Source: Pachyseris speciosa (Eukaryota > Cnidaria > Anthozoa > Scleractinia > Pachyseridae). Taken from it: 64,000 nt of DNA. Positions 24,701 to 37,222 of the stretch are shown here, in pieces (positions within the stretch are counted from its first letter, which is position 1; each line of letters opens with the position of its first letter). The DNA lies in assembly GCA_016490735.1 (NCBI GenBank), contig JAEMWC010000154.1, positions 1,153,501 to 1,217,500 of the forward strand, given 5' to 3'. The notes beneath the pieces were generated by a model. It had not been told where the DNA came from and searched no databases. It saw only the letters and a program-made list of their open reading frames with translations. A program made the position numbers and the translations under genes.

Positions 24701-26832
24701 TTGCATTGTCTGGCAATTATAATTTTCAAGAAAACATTGCTACTGTATAGCACGCCACGACTAGCATCTTTAGCTAACTGCGTGCCAAGAAATTGTACAG
24801 CCAATATTATGTAATAAATGTCTTGTCTTGACTTGTCTTGTATGTGAGTTGCAAACTATGCACTGAAAAACATGACAAGTACTTTTGTACCTTGTTCTAT
24901 GTCTAGGGTTAGCAACTTTGAATACCATGGTCATCAATGATGATTTATCTTTTTTCCGTCTGTCCCTGAAAAGAAGAGGGCACCTTGCCATCATCATTAT
25001 CATAAACCAAGATCAACTAAGGAGAAAAAACCCTCAGCTATTAAACTATTGTGAACAAGCAGAATGACAGTTGACTTTAATTATTAATTTTGACTTTTAA
25101 TTATCTCTCTCATAATCATGGTCACATGAGTACAAATTGCTTACTTGTGTTCTTTTAAGACTTGTTCTAACTTCATATTTGATACCACATCACCACTGAC
25201 TAAAACAAAGTCATTCTTGAGTAAAGACTGCAAATAAATAAATCAATGAGAACTGATTTTTGATATATGCATAACATTTGGTACAATGTTTTACAACAGA
25301 CTGTCCATATTCATGATTATTATAATAATTATGCCACACAAAAGGGTTTCAAACCTGTCTATCAATTTCTCGTAGAGCATCACCCAGTGACAAACAGTTT
25401 TCAACAACTATTGTTTTCACATCACATGGTGATCTTGAGCTTGTCCATTTTGACTGACTACAAGAAACAAAAACAAATTAAGTGTTTTTTGTTCAAAACT
25501 TGCCAAGTGCTGTGTGAGACACCTAATGGATATACATGTAAGAAGTGCCCATTGTATCTCCATAGCTGCTCATTGTGATAAAGGAATTAACTATTTGGTT
25601 GAAGGGGGTTGCCGCCAGCCATCTATGCCAGCCTATAAATAAGGAATACATTTAGTGAGGGTGATTAACTCAATGAAGACTGCTGGATGGAGACCTCTTC
25701 TTCTCCTCTTCTTCTTCCATATTACCCCACCTCCCTCAGAACTGAAGATTCTTGTGAGGGTTCATTAAAAGTCCCTCAGGACACTAGGGGTGGTCACTGC
25801 CAGAGGGTTGTTACGTCCTGAGTCGTTCTTTTATGCCCCACAGAGTCACCTGAGAAGATTCATACACTCACTTTGACTGGGAGAACAGTCGATATAAAGT
25901 AGGTGACAGCTTGGATTATCCACATCACCTAAAATTCTTACTGTATATTCTAATTCACTGACATTTACCAGTACAATGTACTGTAGCAAAACTTGCTACA
26001 AACCTTAAATGTTTCCTGATTTGATCTGCATGTGCACAGCAGAAAACAAAGATTTCTTGAACTCCAGCTTCAACAAGGAATTCAATGGTATAATCCAAAA
26101 GAGGAACATTTACCAGTGGCAGCAGTACCTGTATGAGGCAAACAAGTTAGTATACAAAAATTATGTATCTTCTTGATTCCTTGTGATCCATCAGATGCAG
26201 TTACACTGTACATTGCATAACAGAAGTCAAGCCTCTACATCTGTGTTTGCCAAATTGATGAACTTCTGAAAGGCAATTGGGACCCGGAAGGGTGGTACAA
26301 AATGGGAAATCTAGGGGGTGGGGGAGTAGTTTGGTGTTCTAACGGAAGCTCCCTCTGGAGATGGAATACATGGTTTGGGGAAATTTGGATCATTTTTTTT
26401 AACAATAGCTGAAACCAAAGTTGCTGGAAAGAGGCTTTAATAAGACCACTCCGATAGAACCGTGCCTTTTCTTTTTTAACAACACCACGATCAGTTTCGG
26501 CAGACCCCCTTCCCCATGCCACCAGCCTCTAAAAACGTGAGGGTACCAAGTCGTATCTAATAGAGTACAACCAGAAATCTTGGGTCACATATAAACTGGG
26601 CAGAAGTGGAGAGATTTATGTTTTATCACAAGGACGACGACAAGAAGGAAGCAGCTAAAATCGAAACCAGGAGAAGCTGAATTTACACTTCACTTACCCT
26701 GGGCGTCTCAAGCGTTATTGGTAAAAATCTGTAGTTAAAGCTATCTGAAAGAATAACACCTTGAAAAATCTCTTCTGCTTTCTCTACTGACTCCCCCGAT
26801 CGCCCTTCGTTTCTTTTCTTTTTCGAACTCAT
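10836..26832 (-). CDS. EIF2B5: Eukaryotic translation initiation factor 2B, epsilon subunit
   Basis: This is the catalytic subunit of the eIF2B exchange factor, which recycles eIF2-GDP to eIF2-GTP. Exons (minus order): 26698-26832, 26004-26128, 25355-25457, 25145-25227, 24891-24965, 24435-24534, 23825-23902, 23605-23682, 22153-22238, 21545-21667, 21302-21402, 20776-20881, 20610-20649, 19694-19826, 19378-19476, 17959-18052, 14324-14402, 13370-13542, 12982-13064, 11101-11271, 10836-10907. The order is: nucleotidyltransferase-like domain ([32 protein letters not shown]), a left-handed beta-helix of hexapeptides ([18 protein letters not shown]), an acidic linker with [14 protein letters not shown], then the HEAT-like W2 catalytic domain ending [16 protein letters not shown]. 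The W2-type C-terminus is typical of eIF2B-epsilon. About 712 residues are placed. Phase shows that one short exon (length 3n+2) is missing between 17958 and 14403. Confidence 0.95.
15563..15955. repeat. Inverted-repeat element with internal tandem repeats
   Basis: The outer arms 'atcataaaaattacaatttc' (about 15571) and 'gaaattgtaatttttatgat' (about 15921) are reverse complements. Between them lie four copies of an 18-19 bp unit (gttatcggacagttt/gttattggacacttt, 15649-15706) and three copies of an about 32-bp unit (aatcaaccaatcacattcaaagt, 15712-15788). A GTCCGA palindrome follows at 15965-16000. It lies in an EIF2B5 intron and has no coding potential. Confidence 0.7.
16184..16255 (-). tRNA. 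tRNA-like sequence, left arm of the inverted repeat (probable pseudogene or SINE head)
   Basis: On the minus strand the 72-nt unit begins GGCTTGTTAGCTCAG, carries loop CCGGTAT (nominal anticodon GGT, Thr) and B-box GGTTCGAATCC. Defects are ACAACCC instead of ACAAGCC at the 3' acceptor, GAAC instead of GAGC in the D stem, and no U33. These, and its place in a repeat, argue against a functional gene. Confidence 0.5.
17007..17325. mobile_element. MITE-like element with several internal hairpins
   Basis: The block opens with 'attattcaccgaagtggagg' and contains the hairpin 'ggtggatatttac...gtaaatatccacc' (about 17035-17080). An inverted pair 'tagtatataccacacaa' (17133) and 'ttgtgtggtatatacta' (17309-17325) bounds the right part. 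No reading frame was seen. It interrupts the right half of the large inverted repeat. Confidence 0.7.
17699..17770 (+). tRNA. tRNA-like sequence, right arm of the inverted repeat (intact fold, nominal Thr-AGT)
   Basis: The acceptor stem GGCTTGT/ACAAGCC is perfect, the D stem GCTC/GAGC is intact, the B-box GGTTCGAATCC is canonical, and a T-run follows soon after (pol III terminator-like). The anticodon loop reads CCAGTAT, with anticodon AGT. However, U33 is replaced by C and the anticodon stem has an A-C mismatch. It is either an atypical tRNA or the head of a repetitive element. Confidence 0.5.
18170..18760 (-). mobile_element. Repeat with degenerate tRNA-like head (family C), copy 1, carrying a nested MITE
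   Basis: This block is collinear with 35795-36260: 'cttg-gcctgcaaaaa', then 'agctaaa-aaaagaa', then '-ctgtttttcttacat', then a tRNA-like part on the minus strand (18603-18660, B-box-like GAGTTCGACTCC), then 'ttgagaaa-gaaa-gcttatc'. A 145-bp inverted-repeat insert (18332-18476) splits it. The tRNA-like part is too degenerate to be a gene. Confidence 0.6.
18332..18476. mobile_element. Short MITE nested in the family C repeat
   Basis: The ends AGCCTGTGAGCAAGCT and AGCTTGCTTACAGGCT are inverted with few mismatches. The collinear copy at 35795-36260 lacks this segment, which supports insertion. No target duplication is obvious. Confidence 0.6.
20137..20425 (-). mobile_element. tRNA-derived SINE (family B)
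   Basis: Read on the minus strand, it begins near 20415 with ATGGCGCAGTGGTGAGGGC (A-box-like) and GGTTGATTCCCGG (B-box-like). The body then runs through 'ctgctctgagaggtttttat' to an AAATAAGTTTGATTTGATTT-type tail at about 20137. It lies in the EIF2B5 intron between exons 20610-20649 and 19694-19826. Two imperfect A and B boxes followed by a non-tRNA body are the hallmark of a SINE. Confidence 0.75.
22300..22672 (+). mobile_element. tRNA-derived SINE (family A), full length with (TATTG)n tail
   Basis: The head GACCGGTTAGCTCAGTGG and B-box GGTTCAAACCC match the 7756 copy. The body continues past the point where that copy stops, through 'gggttaattacgtcacc', to a pentanucleotide tail of TATTG units at about 22643-22670. 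It lies in an intron of EIF2B5, in the opposite orientation to the gene. Confidence 0.85.
22868..23030. repeat. Foldback element in an EIF2B5 intron
   Basis: 'agcgtgaacatgtcaagttt' (22916) is answered by 'aaacttgacatgttcacact' (22964). Outside it, 'gaatgtattcaatggaaac' (22869) pairs with 'gtttccattggatacattc' (23009). The centre is a CTCCTCAGGAGGAG palindrome. No coding content was seen. Confidence 0.7.
25690..25865 (-). mobile_element. SINE remnant
   Basis: On the minus strand the block 'ctctgtggggc...gacgtaacaaccctctggcagtgaccacc' resembles the body of the SINE at 7756 (gattctgtgggacgtaac, ctctggcagtgaccacc). The tRNA-like head is not recognisable, so this is a truncated or diverged piece. 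Confidence 0.45.
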
Positions 26833-27053
26833 GTTTTCTTTGAAACAAACATGGCGCCTCGGTGCAGGTACCAGACTTCGCTCAGCTAGGTAAACGAAGA
26901 TTTCCGAGGTCTTCCGAAAACTGAAAAATTCCGACGGTAAGTATGAATGGCCGTCGATAGAGTTCCTTCTGAGTACACTGTAAACAATCCAGCGGTTTTA
27001 CCCAATTCGCCCCTTCCACGTCTCTTCATTTTCGTCTCCTGTTCAGTTCGAAG
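26833..27053. promoter_or_regulatory. Bidirectional promoter region of EIF2B5 and TMEM258
   Basis: The start codons of the two housekeeping genes are divergent and only 221 bp apart, so this interval must hold both 5' leaders and core promoters. No TATA box is obvious on either side. GC content is higher than in the surrounding introns. The call rests on geometry; start sites were not mapped. Confidence 0.6.
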
Positions 27054-29794
<2,741 letters not shown>

Positions 29795-32066
29795 CAGTAG
29801 CAAGTTTGGGGCTGCAGAGGGTCATCAACATGTTCTGTTTTCTACACTGTAAAAACTCGACAACAGTCTTGCTCAGCATGGCACCGTGTGGACATGTATT
29901 TTAATAGCGAAAATTTCCTAAATGTAATGGTAATAAAGAAATTTACTTGACTTTGCTTATAGTGGCTTAAATTCAGTTTTGTGTCCAGAGTTTGGTGGCT
30001 TCGTCTTTGTATCCTCCGCTAACCTGAATAGGCATACTCCAACTTAAGCAGCAGTATCTATTAGGTGGGATACCAGTGTTCCAGATAAGAGGAGGGTCTC
30101 AGGTCAAAAACCCTACAAGGTCAGCTACACTGTACATGACCTGACAAATCAATAGAACATTTTATAATGGTTTGGTGGATGCAGTGGGAATTTGACCCCT
30201 TGGAATTCCTGGTTGACACTCTGCCGTACCGCTGGAACCCTTGATCCATGACAAAATTGGCCCACCTTTTGTGTTCGCAAGTGAGCATGGTCACAAATTT
30301 ATGTTACCCTCTGGCTATTGTCCGGGTTGCTGCACAATGGATACTTTGATTTCTTTATAGCCGATTTACAGTCGTTATGTATTTGGTGTGATTGTCAGGA
30401 TCTTCCATTCCATTCAAATGGCCAGCATTTCTTCATAGAAAAGACTAATGTTTCCACATACATGTAGTCTTATCTGGGTTCCCGGACTGGGAAGCAAAGC
30501 TGAACACCTTTGCTTTAACCTACAATCCGGCCCTCTCTTCCTCCCTTTTCTCTCTTTTTTCCTCGCAGGTTAACAAAAATTATGCCTGGTCAGAGATCAC
30601 CTTTGTTTGGCTTACCTTGTCATTGTTGTGTTATTACGAATACTGGTTCATTCCCCGGGGTTGTGCTCACCTTAGGAAATCAAGTTGTTGCCTGTTAAAA
30701 CGAAACAGGCAATTTCAGCACTCGTGGAAAAATAGGATACTGTAAAAGGTCTATATCGGTACCCCCCGGCAGATTATGTAAGCACCAGGGATAGTGGTTT
30801 AAGCGTCGTTTAAGGTTAGTGCTCACCGTGTGGCAAAGCGCTTTCTTTGCATACAGTCGCTCCCTTATGCCACAGTTTTGGTATGACAGGGAGGGAGATG
30901 ATGGGACAGATGGTATACCGACAAGCACTAATTCTTGTTTTGATTTTTTATTTTATTGTCTATCACTGTCGCTCGTTCTTTCTCTTATGAGAAATATGAT
31001 TTTTGTCGTGAAGCTGACTATGCAGCCGCGTCTGTACTTTCAGAAAGTGGATATTATCCAATTCATTAGCCTATTCCAGGCGTTCAGGTAGTAAACAACT
31101 CCAGCTATCCAGGAGGTGTAATGGACTCTAACTAGTACATTAAGAGAATTGGTAACCTGTTCCAGGCGTTCAGATACGGTCAGTATAAAATGCAGACTGC
31201 AGATTGCAGACTGCAGACTGGGTATAAAATGCAGACTGAGACTAGAACCGTCTCTTCGACAAATATACGTGATATATTTTCAATTTTTACGCTAGTCGCT
31301 TTCAGATAGTAAATGGAGCGCGATAGAACCGGCAGAGCGAGGCGAGCTGGAGCCTTATACTCGGATTGCCAACTTCAAAATGCAGTGAACAATCTGCACC
31401 ACAGTACATGTGAAAATTTGGTTTTATCATCTGACTTGATAATGTTAATTGCCCACCGTAAAGTATTCAAAAACTGACGTTTCGATCGCTAGCCCTTCGT
31501 CAGAATGAATCCAGGAGCTATGGGTTATGTGTGGTTCACATATTCTAATAAATAAATTAATAAATTAAAAATCTCTATAGCGCTCTTTCCAGATGTGATC
31601 GAAAGCGCTTTTACAATATTAAATGGAGATAAAGTGAAAATTAAATTTAAAGTGATTCGTTAAAAAGGAAGGTCTTGATTGATTTCTTAAAACAATTTAA
31701 GGAAGCAACATTTCTTATGTCAGCAGGCAGTTTGTTCCAAAGAAACGCAGGGGCAGCAGCAGCAACGGAGCGAGCACCAAGTGTAGGCAGCATCTTCTGT
31801 GTAGGAGGTAGCATTAGAGTGCTGTTGTTCTTACGACATTCCGTGTTGCCTTGATGAAGGGAAAGACCACAGATCGCCATATGTTTCTTGGAATATGATT
31901 AGGGAGATAAAAATGTCGAGCGACTGGTTTAGATGCGTCCTTGCATCTTTCTCAACATCACGAAGGTGTTCTTATAACCTATAATTCCTAGATTCGCTCT
32001 GACAAAGAAAGGGCAAGCACTCGAAACCTCAACGTTTGAATCCCTTTACGGTGGCCAATTCACTTC

Positions 32067-32102
<36 letters not shown>

Positions 32103-32426
32103 ACCCCATTTAATCTACAGAACAATTTTGATGTGATATCTTTAACGTCTCTCTGATCTTCTGACAAGTTAACCTCTCAACTAAATAGCCCTAAATATAT
32201 CTGAAATTAAGCTTGTTGTGTAATGTTTCATCTCCATAATTATGGAAGGAAAATTATGAGAAAGACTCTGTGAGGGGCAGCTTAATGTGGTACATGCATT
32301 CGTTCAAGAATTTCAGGGTAAAAAGGATTTAATCTCAAGAGACCTTACGGAATGCAACTGAAAACAAAGTAACACAGTTTTATAGATTAGTTTTGTTTGT
32401 CATAAGGTCAGCATAATCGAGTTTCA
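29795..32426. other. Intergenic region: TMEM258 3' end, SINE and LINE debris
   Basis: The TMEM258 3'UTR runs to about 29950. Beyond it I see a degenerate tRNA-like block on the minus strand (30180-30245), two copies of 'cctgttccaggcgttcag' (about 31072 and 31153), a short array of 'gcagactgcaga' units (31190-31240), the LINE tail at 31556-31885 and nothing that reads as a host gene. Confidence 0.5.
31556..31885 (-). mobile_element. CR1/L2-like LINE, 3' fragment of the reverse-transcriptase ORF
   Basis: The minus-strand frame 31647-31880 ends with RSVAAAAPAFLWNKLP...NCFKKSIKTFLF, the typical C-terminal signature of CR1/L2-clade reverse transcriptases. The frame is open for only 77 residues, so the copy is 5'-truncated. 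Sequence between 31556 and 31646 (including 'tagcgctctttccaga' and 'gaaagcgctt') would be its 3'UTR. Confidence 0.75.
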
Positions 32427-33122
32427 CTATCTATTGTTTTCTATAGCTGGCAACCGCCAGGAGTATAATCCGCTTGGTCGGTAGTCCATCGCGAGACCAT
32501 TTGGAATGCCATAGTTGCACGTCTCGTCGGTTGAAGGAAAACCTAGATTTTCTCTTGCTTCGTTGGATGAGGAAAACAATGGAGAAGCTGGCAATGATCG
32601 AGATCTCCAGTGTTCAGGGCTCGTTGCCACGGTGGAGCCCCGGCGCAGCCTGTATCCAGTGTAACAGCAGCGGCAGTCAACACTCGGGTATGGCGTGACA
32701 ACACTTGAATTGACATTCGGTGTCGTGACATGAGATGATAAATGGCCCTGTAGCGAGGATGGAGATGCGGATTGAGCGCGTGCAGGGATGTAATGTTGCC
32801 CGCCTCCCGCTTTGTGAAATACAACTTGATTGCCTGCTTTAGCTTGCTGCAGCTTTCGTCTTTCTAGTCCAACTTCAGGCGTTTCCCGAACCCTCTGAAT
32901 TCCCGTCAACTGGTTCACTAGTGTTTTCTTCTCCTTATAGATTTGTCCTTTTCTAATGGAGTGTTCGAGGTGAATAGTTCTCATCTTTTCCTCAAGTCGC
33001 CTGTCTTCTAAGCTATTGCAGCGCCGTACTCTGGCCACGCGATTCGAAAAGCAGGAAGGAGGGTCTCTGTTGAAAAGAGTCAAATCTCCCTTTCGCGTGA
33101 TACCCCATCCAGCAGTCGACAT
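32427..33122 (-). CDS. Intronless gene 1: coiled-coil/ERRKL-module protein, unknown function
   Basis: A 231-residue frame with no intron signals. Residues 25-95 hold SNRV, an E/R/K-rich stretch that could form a coiled coil (SLEDRRLEEKMR... IYKEKKTLVNQL), then PEVGLERRKLQQA. The rest is Ser/Pro-rich with basic RSRSLPASP and RAQSASPSS motifs resembling phosphorylation sites. There is no signal peptide or membrane segment. The same module opens the 421-residue frame at 41385-42650 on the same strand, 8 kb away. Conservation between the two supports both as real genes. Possible remote relatives are small coiled-coil proteins such as CCDC190; I am not sure. Confidence 0.6.
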   Translation of the reverse strand: MSTAGWGITRKGDLTLFNRDPPSCFSNRVARVRRCNSLEDRRLEEKMRTIHLEHSIRKGQIYKEKKTLVNQLTGIQRVRETPEVGLERRKLQQAKAGNQVVFHKAGGGQHYIPARAQSASPSSLQGHLSSHVTTPNVNSSVVTPYPSVDCRCCYTGYRLRRGSTVATSPEHWRSRSLPASPLFSSSNEARENLGFPSTDETCNYGIPNGLAMDYRPSGLYSWRLPAIENNR

Positions 33123-34080
33123 TCTTTAGCCTTCAGTACTTTCTCAAATGTTTCCGGTTCACGAAAATTACTCTCTAATGGTAGCCAGCGTAGTATAACT
33201 ACTAACAGTGTGAGAGACAACGTTTGACTAGTCTCGAAACCAACGGCCTTGCGTAGTCACTGTTGCGAAGGTTTGAACAATAATACTCGGAACGGTTGAA
33301 ATGATGCCCTGTGTCCTCACGGAAGCTCTACGACGCAAATCATGTGCTGTACGTAGTTAACAACATCTTGACGATTACAGGTCACGTTTGCCTTGAAAAC
33401 AAGATTCCTATAACAAATAGCTTCGTCGATGCAAGGAGTTGGCAAACAGGGCCAATATAATGAGGAAGTTTCATTCCATTTCCTTGTTTTCGCGGTAAAA
33501 CGATTGTCAGGCTCTCGGGGATTTCATGCGTATCTGCCCAAGCAAATTTCCATCTTCATATGACTTAGAGGCGACTATAATGTGCCATCCATAGCCAAAT
33601 TCGATGCTTCAAAACAAAATGATGCGTAGAGGAGGGTAAAACCTTGTCTTTACAGACTTAAACGGACTCGGCTGTAAAAGGGTGCAAAACTCCTTGGTAA
33701 TGATCTCTGCGATGTCCAAATGAGAAGGCTTATCGCGAAGCATCAAAAAGCAATCACAAGAAACTTAATATGACCACAAACATTCAAAAATTTAGACATG
33801 TCGTCACTGGTATAAAATATCCATAGAGCTTCTCAGGATTTCTCGGGCGCTATTTCAAATTTTTTAAATTCTCGAACCGTGCAAACTTTAGCGTATGATT
33901 TTATTCGGAATACTGATAAAGCACTAATAAGAAGCACGCACCAACTATAGTACTGTAATCTCTTTAAACGTATAGAGCGTTTTCAGTCACTCAAGTAAAA
34001 AAAATAAAATCATCAATCATTTCATAGATAAAGGAAAAAAATTGTGATATTATAGAAGAGTTATAAATAAACAACATGCC
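33123..34080. other. Upstream of intronless gene 1, nothing recognised
   Basis: AT-rich sequence with no long frame, no clear repeat pair within the window and no RNA gene that I can support. It presumably includes the promoter of the minus-strand gene ending at 33122, but no TATA box stands out. Confidence 0.4.
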
Positions 34081-34177
34081 TTAGGGCTGTGCGATATCTC
34101 GAACTCGAGTTATTCAGCAAAATTAGCCTGCATAACAGGCGCTTAATTATTTAGCCGAGCGCGAGGCGGGAAACATT

Positions 34178-34556
34178 AGAGAGCTTTAGCAACGACGACG
34201 GCGACGGCAACGAAAACGTCACTTCAAAATAGAACTGCCCGTTTTTGTAACGCTTTCGCTATTATTCCAATTTGTTTAACTTGGAAAGGACTGGCGAACT
34301 ATTCAGGGACTAAATTGTTATGAACGCCATTAAAGTAAGGAAAAAAAAAAAAACTTCACAGTCACACGCTCCCGTTCACGCCAAAACCTAAAATTTGGTC
34401 ATTTCACGTTGTTGTTTTGCAGAGGACGGGAAAGAAATGTACCAAAATGTAAAACGCACGTGCAGAGCCATTGTTTTTGCTCATTAAGCCTATTGTTTTG
34501 TGGCGTTCCCGTTGCCGTTGCCGTTGCCGCCGTCGTCGTTGCTAAAGCTCCCTAAA
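34178..34556. mobile_element. Second-level TIR element inserted in the MULE-like arm
   Basis: The ends AGAGAGCTTTAGCAACGACG and CGTCGTTGCTAAAGCTCCCT are inverted. It splits the left arm of the foldback after 'gggaaacatt' and the arm resumes as 'attgagcgcgaag', leaving a likely 3-bp ATT duplication. The right arm shows the uninterrupted junction. Termini of the form AGGGAGYTTWAGC also bound the element at 56533, suggesting a family. Confidence 0.75.
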
Positions 34557-34665
34557 ATTGAGCGCGAAGCGCGACACGCGAGCGCGGAGCGCGAGACGAG
34601 GGAATTTTTTCTCTTTCCCTCGTCTCGCGCTCCGTGCTCGCGTGTCGAGCTTCGCGCTCAATGTT
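34557..34665. repeat. GC-rich near-perfect hairpin
   Basis: 'attgagcgcgaagcgcgaca' (34557) is answered by 'gagcttcgcgctcaat' (34648-34663), with 'gcgagacgagggaa' facing 'ttccctcgtctcgc' around an 'ttttttctct' centre. It is the core of the foldback element. The stem of about 48 bp should form a very stable cruciform or RNA hairpin. Confidence 0.8.
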
Positions 34666-34985
34666 TCCCGCCTCGCGCTCGGCTAAATAAGCGCCTGTTA
34701 TGCAGGCTACGGCAAAATGTACCACTCAAAATTGTAGTGTTTTGTATGGAAACGCCATCTTGGCGTCCCTCTGAGGGACACCAAGATGGCGGCCAGAAAC
34801 GAGTTAAAACATATGATTCTTATTTAAGCTATCTCAAAGGCTTTGTTCTCTCTGTTGAGCTTTCAAACATTCACATAGACGCTTGTCTTACCATGCTGGC
34901 TTTTCAAACACCAAAAACACAAGGTGTTTTCATGTAAGTGACATGCTTGTGAGCAGACATCTTTATGTCACGCACTGTGAAAAAC

Positions 34986-36489
34986 GCTAAAATTCAAACT
35001 GCTCTATTTTCAAAACAAAGCAAGCTACCGAGCTGAAAACATGCAAGCAGATGCATTTCTAAAATGTCTTTTATGTGATGAAGATAAAAATGCAAAAGTC
35101 TGTTTACTTTTGAATTTTACTTTTTTATGACGTCACGTGAAAACCCTCTTTACCCATCGTATCAGTATCGCGCGATGCAATGACTCGCGCGGTTAATCAC
35201 AAGGTTGGGAAAATCCTTGGATATTTGACAGTATCCCGCTGTTGTAATTCAAAGCGATTTCCGCCAATTTGTTTTCGTTAAAACTTTGTACCTCAGCAGG
35301 GCATTACGCAATGACCACCGCTCGGCAGAAGCGTATCTGGCTCGGGTGAGTCATTTTGGGTCAATCGTAACCCTTTTATTATTTGGGATGCATTCAGTAG
35401 TGTAGCATGGGGAAGTTTAAACTTTTCGGTAGCTGATGAATCATTCATCAACTCACACTCTACTGGGAGAGATGCAACCCAAGTGCCATTGTGAGCAGTC
35501 ACTGGCAGCTTTCTTCCCAGGCCAGCGCGGCCGTTGTGACGCATAAGTGCACACTTAAGCTATATAAAGAGGGTATGCAACCAGTCTCCAGAGATTCGAA
35601 TGACAATGGGTTGGCGGCCATGTTGGTGGACAATAACAAAAGAAGCTAATGAGCGTGACCGGTAGACCGAACTTCTGAGCTCTGACACAGACAGGCCACG
35701 CTTCCGCCGTTGCTGATATCACACAATCTCAACTGGTCACAACATCAAATGGGATCACCTTGAAGTTTTGGCAGATGGACGATTCGATTTATATTGTAAG
35801 ACAAGAGGCTACAATTAGCCTAAGCCCGGGCTTGCAAAAAACAGTATTGTATCCCTAACTTAGTGCTAAACAAAAGAATAGAAGGAAGTCTGTCTTTCTT
35901 ACATCGGACGCATTGTGTTTAGCTTGTGTTGGAGTCTATTTCTTTAGACCCCTATCAACATATATTCCTCTAAAATACAGCTCAACCATTGAAAACAATA
36001 ATTATAACACTTGTAAAAAATATTTCTAAAAGAACAAGAAAAAGAGAAACAGAAAAAATAAAGCCCGTGATATATACCACTAACAGACATCGAACCCGGG
36101 TTAGCTGCGTCACAGGCAGGAACAATGACCTTTAGGCCACAGAGGTTTATCATTATGCAAGGTGATAAAAATAGTGTATTGATTCCAAAAAAAACTAATC
36201 ACACTTGTTTTCGCTTCGATGGATAATTGTTTGAGAAAGGAAACGCTTATCGAACGATGTAGGATTTTTTCGCATAAATGTGAATGGAGTCTCGGTGAAA
36301 TGTGAGTAGAAAATTAATTAGCAGAGTGAAACTGTTTACAAATACGTCCATCAAGGGTCATTTGAAACACAAGAAAGGAACGTTTCTGGACAGTTTCAAG
36401 GGACGCTAGTACATTTGTAAAAACGAATCGCTTATCATTCAAAAATTAAAGTCCAGAAATTAAAATAGTAAATCAACTACCTGTCAAAG
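34986..36489. other. Intergenic, one SINE-like repeat, otherwise unassigned
   Basis: Contains the family C repeat (35795-36260). A TATATAAAG motif at 35561 has no recognisable gene downstream. A minus-strand 83-residue frame at 35293-35544 has no family I recognise and no supporting splice or poly(A) context. Confidence 0.4.
35795..36260 (-). mobile_element. Repeat with degenerate tRNA-like head (family C), copy 2
   Basis: It is collinear with 18170-18760 but without the 145-bp nested MITE. The minus strand carries a tRNA-like stretch at about 36085-36150 with B-box GGGTTCGATGTC. The shared order of blocks (gcttgcaaaaa, ctttcttacat, aagaacaagaaaaagag, ttgagaaaggaaacgcttatc) supports one family. 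Confidence 0.6.
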
Positions 36490-37100
36490 TCTCAGGGGTG
36501 TGTGATATCCCGTACTTGAGTTATTCAACAAAATGTACATCTCAATGGAGCGGATACGGGGAACACGGCAGTCCATCTGGAGTTAAATTTTGGTCATGTT
36601 AAAAGCTTTCTTCTCGCTGTTGAACTTGCAAACATTCGTATAGACACTTCTCTTAACATATTAGTTGTTCAGACTTCAAAGACACAAGGTGAATCGACGT
36701 TTTCCGATACGTGACAACAAGTATCATTCTTGCTGTTGATATGAGATTTATACTTCCGAATCACTCGGCCGTGAAAGGTCAAACTCCCTTTGTCTGTAGT
36801 CTCTAATTTTTGGCGCTCCCCTCGCGTCGCGTCTCCTCGCAACTTCGCGCGCGCACGTGTCTTTCGCCCGCCCCACAATCCATCGCCAAAATTAGAGACT
36901 ACTCGCAGTCTACTGAAGCAGACAGGAGGACACACGGCAGTCCATCTGGAGTTAAGTTTACTCATGTTAAAAGCTTTCTTCTCGCCGTTGAACTTGCAAT
37001 CATTCGCATATACACTTCTCTTAACATATTGTTTGTTCAGACTTCAAAAGACACAAGGTGAATCGACATTTTCCGATACGTGACAACAGGCATCACTCTG
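36490..37100. repeat. Two direct copies of repeat R separated by an inverted-repeat element
   Basis: Copy 1 is 36490-36730 and copy 2 is 36930-37095. Both contain 'acggcagtccatctggagtt', 'catgttaaaagctttcttct', 'acttctcttaacatatt' and 'aaggtgaatcgac-ttttccg'. The spacer carries an element at about 36793-36902 with ends GTAGTCTCTAATTTTTGGCG and CGCCAAAATTAGAGACTAC and a GC-rich centre. A diverged third copy lies at 34718-34985. Confidence 0.8.
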
Positions 37101-37189
37101 TTAAAAATAGTTAGCGCTTGCGCAGAAACGCCGGAAGTGCACTTTGTGGATGATACTCGACGAAAAAGAAGAACCGTCGGTAATCTTAG

Positions 37190-37222
37190 ACCCGGGCGCC
37201 GCGCGAGACGCGCGCAGCCCGG
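37190..37222. repeat. GC-rich hairpin
   Basis: cccgggcgccgcgcgagacg followed by cgcgcagcccggg forms a compact stem. It may be an end fragment of a foldback element. No function is assigned. Confidence 0.5.

Larger units (their letters stand above)
34124..34709. mobile_element. MULE-like foldback element with 9-bp target duplication
   Basis: The ends TAGCCTGCATAACAGGCGCT and AGCGCCTGTTATGCAGGCTA are inverted, and the arms continue for more than 100 bp through gcgcgaggcgggaaacatt. The flanks are CAGCAAAAT (34115-34123) and CGGCAAAAT (34710-34718), a 9-bp duplication with one mismatch, as expected of Mutator-like elements. With the insert at 34178-34556 removed, the element is almost entirely a GC-rich palindrome. 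The superfamily is an inference; no transposase is encoded. Confidence 0.75.
34081..34985. mobile_element. Host repeat R interrupted by two nested transposon insertions
   Basis: Left part 34081-34123 (gtgcgatatctcgaactcga, ttattcagcaaaat) continues at 34718 (gtaccactca, then tttgttctctctgttgagct, ttcacatagac, caaaaacacaaggtg). The uninterrupted order is seen at 36490-36730 (ttattcaacaaaatgtacatctca). This proves the insertion of 34124-34709. R itself is of unknown type and recurs at 36930-37095. Confidence 0.8.

Noticed and set aside
35293..35544. 83-residue minus-strand frame as a gene
   Set aside because: No family resemblance and no supporting splice, promoter or poly(A) context.
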